Assembly (NCBI GenBank): GCA_027624995.1 | Contig: JAQBTI010000063.1 | Coordinates: 1-9,958 of the forward strand | Length of the DNA stretch: 9,958 bases | Direction of reading: 5' to 3' | From: Chloroflexota bacterium | GTDB lineage: Bacteria > Chloroflexota > Dehalococcoidia > Lucifugimonadales > CATQGZ01 | Translations under genes and position numbers: made by a program | Shown here: positions 6,816-9,958 of the stretch, in pieces | Position numbering within the stretch: position 1 is the first letter of the stretch | Layout of the letters: the number at the start of each line of letters is the position of its first letter | The notes under the pieces: model-generated | The model's input: the letters and a program-made list of their open reading frames with translations, nothing else | The model's database searches: none | Told to the model about the DNA's origin: nothing

Positions 6816-7928
6816 ATGAAGGTGGCTGCGACCCAGATCCCCCTGCCGTCATACCCGGCGAACAGAAACGAGTACCCGACCCCATTCCGGTTCGGCCATC
6901 GCTTTGAGACCTCGGTCGGCCAGAGGCTGGCCTCCGAGGGACTGATGATACCCATCGACCTGGTTATCGCAACCGACGGAATGATGTACGTGCTCTGTCG
7001 GTCGGCAGCCGCTCCGGGAATCGTGCCTCGGAACCGGTTTGTCCCCGTGGACCTGGACGACGAGTACGGCGAGGAGATCATCCCGATTATCGACGGCAAA
7101 CCCCAGGAGCCGGGCAAGGAGTTCCTCTCGTCCCCAGTAATGTGCGCCATGGACAGCGAAGGGACGTTGTTCTCCACCGACGAACAGGCGAACGTCGTCT
7201 CGATGTTCAAGACCACGGGCGAGACCATCGGATGGTGGGGCGAGACGGGCGATGGCCCTGGCCAGTTCAATGCGCCGGCCGGGATCGCCCTGGACGCTGA
7301 CGAGAACGTGTGGGTCAGCGAGTCCCGCAACCACCGCCTTCAGAAGTTCACCAGGGACGGTCGATACATTAGTGGATGGGGAGAGTTCGGCGCCGGTCTA
7401 GGGCAGCTCGACCACCCCTGGGGCATTGCGATAGACCCTATCAACGGCACGGTCCTAGTGGCGGATTGGCGAAACGATCGTGTCCAGCGATTCTCCCCCG
7501 AAGGCGAGATCCTCCAGATCATCGGTCGTCCCGGTTCCGGCGAGGGCGAGCTCAAGAGGCCCAGTGGGGTGACCGTGGACAAACACGGCGATGTCTACGT
7601 CGCCGATCGGGGCAACAACCGGGTGCTCCTCTTCAATCCCCGAGGAATGTTCATCGAGTCTTTCCGCGGCGATGCGCACATCACCGAAAAGGGCTACAGG
7701 AAGCTCCTGGCCAACCCTGACGCCCTTCGGTTCAGGGACAACGTCATCAACCTGGACGTCGAAAAAAGGTTTGTGGCTCCCAACGCCGTCAAAGTGGACG
7801 CCAACGGCCTTGTCTACATCGCCGATACGGGACGCTACCGCATTCAGGTGTACCGCAATCGCGCTGTTGCGCTAAGTCCGGACCAGATAGATCCGCCAGA
7901 AATGCATCCAGACCCGGTCGTCTACTAG
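6816..7928 (+). CDS. NHL-repeat beta-propeller protein
   Basis: This 370-residue protein has at least four NHL repeats. They are near 147-178 (GPGQFNAPAGIALD...VWVSES.NHRLQKF), 194-226 (GLGQLDHPWGIAID...VLVADWRNDRVQRF), 242-273 (GEGELKRPSGVTVD...VYVADRGNNRVLLF) and 318-346 (APNAVKVD...YIADTGRYRIQVY). More divergent blades (about 45-62 and 107-132) probably complete a six-bladed ring. NHL propellers act in protein, glycan or RNA binding, and one branch (peptidyl-hydroxyglycine alpha-amidating lyase-like) is catalytic; nothing here fixes an activity. There is no signal peptide or membrane segment. The ATG is 7 bp after the DUF1501 stop with only a weak SD (GAG 6808-6810), which suggests coupled translation. 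The shared operon suggests it works with the DUF1800/DUF1501 products, perhaps as a scaffold. Confidence 0.87.
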   Translation: MKVAATQIPLPSYPANRNEYPTPFRFGHRFETSVGQRLASEGLMIPIDLVIATDGMMYVLCRSAAAPGIVPRNRFVPVDLDDEYGEEIIPIIDGKPQEPGKEFLSSPVMCAMDSEGTLFSTDEQANVVSMFKTTGETIGWWGETGDGPGQFNAPAGIALDADENVWVSESRNHRLQKFTRDGRYISGWGEFGAGLGQLDHPWGIAIDPINGTVLVADWRNDRVQRFSPEGEILQIIGRPGSGEGELKRPSGVTVDKHGDVYVADRGNNRVLLFNPRGMFIESFRGDAHITEKGYRKLLANPDALRFRDNVINLDVEKRFVAPNAVKVDANGLVYIADTGRYRIQVYRNRAVALSPDQIDPPEMHPDPVVY

Positions 7929-8123
7929 CGGCGCTCCACCTGTCCTGATATTGCATGACCGCTTGGCTCTTGCGTTCCTGCCCCTACCGCACGTCCCTGG
8001 TTGACCACCGGATCTATGTTGCCAAACGGGGATATTCGTGCAAGACTCAGTGCCCGTTGAGGTCACGAAGGAACGCAAGGACGACCCATTTGGTCGCCCA
8101 GTCAGGATCGAAGAGGAGTTCGA

Positions 8124-8882
8124 ATGTACGAAACAGACCAGTACGAAGGCATGCTCGCCGAGACCACCACAGTCCGAGGACACGGTGGCGACCTCATCAA
8201 CGCCTACATCGCCAAGCCCATGGGTCCCGGACCGCACCCGAGCGTGGTCCTGATTCACCACATGCCCGGCTGGGACGAGTGGTACCGGGAGGCGACCCGA
8301 AAATTCGCTCATCACGGCTACGTCGCCATCTCGCCAAACCTCTACTTCCGTGCAGGGCACGGCGCCCCTGACGACGTTGCCGCGAAGGTCCGCGCGGACG
8401 GCGGGGCCCCCGACGATCAGGTGGTTGGAGACGTGGAGGGCGCGATGCAGCACTTGCGGTCGCTGCCCTACGTGAATGGCAAAGTCGGCGTCATCGGTAC
8501 GTGCTCCGGCGGACGTAACACCGTCCTCGCGGCCTCTTGTGTCAAGGGCTTCTCCGCCGCCGTCGACTGTTGGGGAGGACGGGTGGTCATGTCCGAGGCC
8601 GATCTCACTCCCGCGCAGCCGGTCGCCCCGATTGACTACACCGAGGACCTATCGTGCCCGCTGCTCGGTCTGTTCGGAGAGGATGACGACAGCCCGACCC
8701 CCGAGCAGGTGGCCATCCACGAACGAGAGCTAAAGAAGCATGGCAAAGACTATGAGTTCCACATGTACCCGAACGCGGGCCACGGATTCTTCTACTACCA
8801 CCGGCCGTCTTACAGACAGGAGCAAGCCCTGGACGGCTGGGCCAGGATATTCGCCTTCTTCGAGAAGCACCTTGCAGCTTAA
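8124..8882 (+). CDS. dienelactone hydrolase-family alpha/beta hydrolase
   Basis: This 252-residue protein has the dienelactone hydrolase fold. The beta-strand/oxyanion region is VVLIHHMPGWDEW (41-53), the nucleophile elbow GTCSGG (125-130) has C127 as nucleophile (Cys, as in true dienelactone hydrolases, rather than Ser), the acid is in GLFGEDDDSPTP (182-193; D187 to D189 candidates), and the catalytic His is H220 in NAGHGFF. The length is normal for the family (about 230-260) and no signal peptide is present, so it is a cytoplasmic enzyme. The family hydrolyses lactones or esters, such as dienelactone in chlorocatechol breakdown, but many members have other substrates, and no catechol genes are seen here. 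GAGGAG (8113-8118) lies 5 nt before the ATG. The 195-bp gap after the NHL gene makes co-transcription with it uncertain; no clear terminator or promoter was found in that gap. Confidence 0.92.
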   Translation: MYETDQYEGMLAETTTVRGHGGDLINAYIAKPMGPGPHPSVVLIHHMPGWDEWYREATRKFAHHGYVAISPNLYFRAGHGAPDDVAAKVRADGGAPDDQVVGDVEGAMQHLRSLPYVNGKVGVIGTCSGGRNTVLAASCVKGFSAAVDCWGGRVVMSEADLTPAQPVAPIDYTEDLSCPLLGLFGEDDDSPTPEQVAIHERELKKHGKDYEFHMYPNAGHGFFYYHRPSYRQEQALDGWARIFAFFEKHLAA

Positions 8883-8937
8883 GGTCTGACACAAAGCTAT
8901 GCTGTCGTCTTCCTCGACGGGGATTTCGAAAAGGGAA

Positions 8938-9012
8938 GGCCCCCTCCGGCGAGGGCCTGGGTGGAACCACCTAGCAACCACAGTCGTGGGCGGGGCGGGT
9001 CAAGCGCCCCGC
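8938..9012 (+). promoter_or_regulatory. cluster of three successive hairpins between the hydrolase and DUF6295-like genes
   Basis: Three stems follow one another. (1) At 8938-8957, GGCC pairs with GGCC, then CTC with GAG, with a CC bulge and CGGC loop. (2) At 8957-8974, CTGGGTG pairs with CACCTAG (one G-T pair) around the loop GAAC. (3) At 8990-9012, GCGGGGCG pairs perfectly with CGCCCCGC around a 7-base loop. The third is strong enough to act as a terminator or attenuator of the upstream hydrolase transcript, but there is no T-run after it. It may equally be a structured leader of the gene at 9066. Function is inferred. Confidence 0.45.
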
Positions 9013-9043
9013 GGCATTACGCCAGCCAGCTAAACGGCATTAC
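9012..9043 (+). repeat. 9-bp direct repeat CGGCATTAC upstream of the DUF6295-like gene
   Basis: CGGCATTAC occurs at 9012-9020 and again at 9035-9043, start-to-start 23 bp (about two helical turns). The second copy lies 11 bp before the SD (GGAG, 9055-9058) of the gene at 9066. Possible tandem operator half-sites; chance recurrence is not excluded. Confidence 0.35.
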
Positions 9044-9065
9044 AACGACCAGATGGAGAAACACT

Positions 9066-9338
9066 ATGTGCACGATGATCGTCGAAAAGGCCCAGATTTC
9101 AGGGACCGGTAAGGGCGCCAAGGGCTGGTTTCCCGTAAGTCAGGTCAACGTCTCTTTTGACCACCCCGCCAACGCCCCGCTGGACCACGCCCTCAACATC
9201 GACTTCGTAAACGAGGCACAGGGGCCCGGTGCAAGGGTCGCAGTCGAGCTATCTCCGGAGTCGGGGCAAGAGTTGGTCAGAGCAATCCTTGTGGCGTTGG
9301 AACGCGGAGGAAGCCATCTGGCTCAGCCCTCGACGTAG
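9066..9338 (+). CDS. DUF6295-like small conserved protein
   Basis: This 90-residue soluble protein begins MCTMIVEKAQISGTGKGAKG and contains WFPV (21-24), FDHPANAPLDHALNIDFVNE (31-50) and GPGARVAVELSPESGQELV (53-71). From memory this pattern matches the family labelled DUF6295: a starting MCT, GKG, DHP...HALNIDF and RVAVEL motifs, and a short C-terminal helix. Function is unknown. Conserved His and Asp (D32, H33, H41, D46) and C2 could bind a metal, which is speculation. GGAG (9055-9058) is 7 nt before the ATG. The frame is open upstream to 8961, but that extension crosses the hairpin cluster and precedes the conserved MCT start, so it is excluded. It lies 183 bp after the dienelactone hydrolase gene on the same strand. 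Confidence 0.75.
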   Translation: MCTMIVEKAQISGTGKGAKGWFPVSQVNVSFDHPANAPLDHALNIDFVNEAQGPGARVAVELSPESGQELVRAILVALERGGSHLAQPST

Positions 9339-9420
9339 ACTGCCTGCTACCACCTCGGCAGCTCTTACGGATTCCGACGAGCCGTCACGCCGATGCCGCG
9401 GTAGCTCAGGTGCGATTCGA

Positions 9421-9945
9421 TTGAATGGCCCGGCCGAGGCCCTGGAATCCGAAGCGGTTCGACCGCTATGGCTAATCCCGATAGCCGGATGGTGCGCCTA
9501 CCTGAGCGGGATTGTGTCCGTCTTTGGCATCGCATTCCTGATAGCCCTATACGTGACTCTGTTCGCATACGGTGAGGACGTTGGATTCGGAAGGCTCAAC
9601 GACTTCAGCGTCATTATTCATTACAGCCTGACGCTACCTATCGCGCTGGTCTTACGGCAACTACTACACCAAAACGGACCGGGCCTCAGCTTGATCGGCT
9701 TGCTGCTAGGAGTATCGGGGATTGTCTCAGTTATCGTGCTCCAGGCCCTTTTGGTCGTTGGCGTGCTCTCGTTCGGTCAGCAGGTCGGGTTTGTGATCTT
9801 AGCCTTCGTCCCAATCGTGGGGTGGTTCGTTATCAACGGCCGATTGGGAGACTCATCCGATGTCCCACCGGGCAGCATGCGCCTGCAAGTGTGTCGTTGT
9901 CAAGGGAAAAGGTCAGGGATTAGCGTTGAGCGATTATGTCAGTAA
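9421..9945 (+). CDS. small four-helix membrane protein of unknown family
   Basis: From the TTG at 9421 the product is 174 residues. A short acidic N-terminus (MNGPAEALESEAVRP) is followed by four hydrophobic segments at about 26-50, 62-80, 88-114 and 120-139, then a polar 35-residue tail. AGGTG (9408-9412) is 8 nt upstream of the TTG. The frame is open further back to a GTG at 9229, but that part overlaps the DUF6295-like gene and reads as low-complexity Arg/Ser-rich shadow sequence, so the start is placed after 9338. I do not recognise the family; the layout suggests an inner-membrane protein. The tail (RLQVCRCQGKRSGISVERLCQ, split here: RLQVCRCQGKRS then GISVERLCQ) has an unusual Cys/Arg composition and may reflect a frameshift near 9870-9900 or a natural C-terminus. 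Confidence 0.6.
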   Translation: MNGPAEALESEAVRPLWLIPIAGWCAYLSGIVSVFGIAFLIALYVTLFAYGEDVGFGRLNDFSVIIHYSLTLPIALVLRQLLHQNGPGLSLIGLLLGVSGIVSVIVLQALLVVGVLSFGQQVGFVILAFVPIVGWFVINGRLGDSSDVPPGSMRLQVCRCQGKRSGISVERLCQ

Positions 9946-9958
9946 CCTCATTTTGGGG

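Noticed and set aside
5702..7330. 542-codon open frame on the minus strand, opposite the DUF1501 and NHL genes
   Set aside because: It lies antisense to two well-supported genes, crosses their boundary, has no recognisable domain and a low-complexity Arg/Val/His-rich composition. Over DUF1501 it is the codon-aligned antisense frame, which stays open simply because TTA, CTA and TCA codons are rare.
7929..8123. Promoter search in the 195-bp gap before the hydrolase (TTGACC at 8001)
   Set aside because: No acceptable -10 hexamer at 16-18 bp from TTGACC; GATATT at 8031 is too far away.
8957..8974. GGGTGGAACCACC resembles the T-box (UGGNACC) antiterminator element
   Set aside because: Only about 75 bp separate it from the upstream gene, too short for a standard Stem I. 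No AGUA or specifier features are recognisable, and the downstream gene is not an aminoacyl-tRNA synthetase or amino-acid gene. The match is explained by a simple hairpin.
9229..9420. N-terminal part of the membrane-protein frame starting at GTG 9229
   Set aside because: Overlaps the DUF6295-like gene in another frame and reads as Arg/Ser-rich shadow sequence; TTG 9421 has an SD.
9394..9467. tRNA-like signals: GGTAGCTCAGG (A-box-like) and GCGGTTCGACCGC (T-arm-like)
   Set aside because: No GAGC to close the D stem, no anticodon stem, and the T-arm-like part has a 3- or 5-base loop rather than 7. The stretch also runs into the membrane-protein coding region.
9936..9958. ATG at 9936 overlapping the previous stop, possibly a next gene (MSVTSFWG)
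   Set aside because: Only seven codons before the window edge; no family evidence. The GAGCGATTATG before it also occurs at 6808-6818, but an 11-mer recurring in 10 kb is expected by chance.

Overview
This window looks like the chromosome of a moderately GC-rich (about 58-60% by eye) free-living bacterium. Genes are closely packed, start codons include ATG, GTG and TTG, and Shine-Dalgarno (SD) sites are GGAG/AGGAGG-like. Gene content resembles uncultivated Chloroflexota (SAR202/Dehalococcoidia-like) or some actinobacterial-type genomes: a GMC oxidoreductase, a DUF1800/DUF1501 pair, an NHL-propeller protein and a dienelactone hydrolase. This taxonomic suggestion is an inference from gene content with low confidence. 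I see no insertion sequence, CRISPR array, rRNA, tRNA or phage gene.

Left part (1-3963), apparently unlinked housekeeping and metabolic genes. The 5' two-thirds or so of a GMC-family flavin oxidoreductase runs off the left edge on the minus strand. Divergent from it is an AlkA-like HhH-GPD DNA glycosylase on the plus strand. It converges, with only 15 bp between stops, on a minus-strand sucrase/ferredoxin-like protein that carries the Cys/His pattern of the Apd1/Aim32 bis-histidinyl [2Fe-2S] family. Divergent from that gene is a membrane-anchored TolB-like beta-propeller with seven WSPDG-type repeats.

Central part (about 4040-7928), the most distinctive block. A sigma70-like promoter (perfect TTGACA) precedes an apparent operon: DUF1800 protein, a possible unannotated 46-codon gene, DUF1501 protein, then an NHL-repeat propeller that starts 7 bp after the DUF1501 stop. 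DUF1501 belongs to the alkaline-phosphatase-like fold group, and DUF1800/DUF1501 pairs are widespread but functionally unexplained. Here none of the three large proteins shows a Sec or Tat signal. The gap between DUF1800 and DUF1501 also holds a 9-bp perfect inverted repeat with a competing alternative pairing.

Right part (7929-9958). A dienelactone hydrolase-family enzyme with a cysteine nucleophile is followed by an intergenic region with three successive hairpins and a 9-bp direct repeat. Next come a 90-residue protein that I recognise as DUF6295-like and a small four-helix membrane protein, probably with a TTG start, whose C-terminal tail looks atypical. All genes from 2905 onward are on the plus strand. 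Beyond the DUF1800-DUF1501-NHL block, the gaps (195, 183 and 82 bp) leave co-transcription uncertain.
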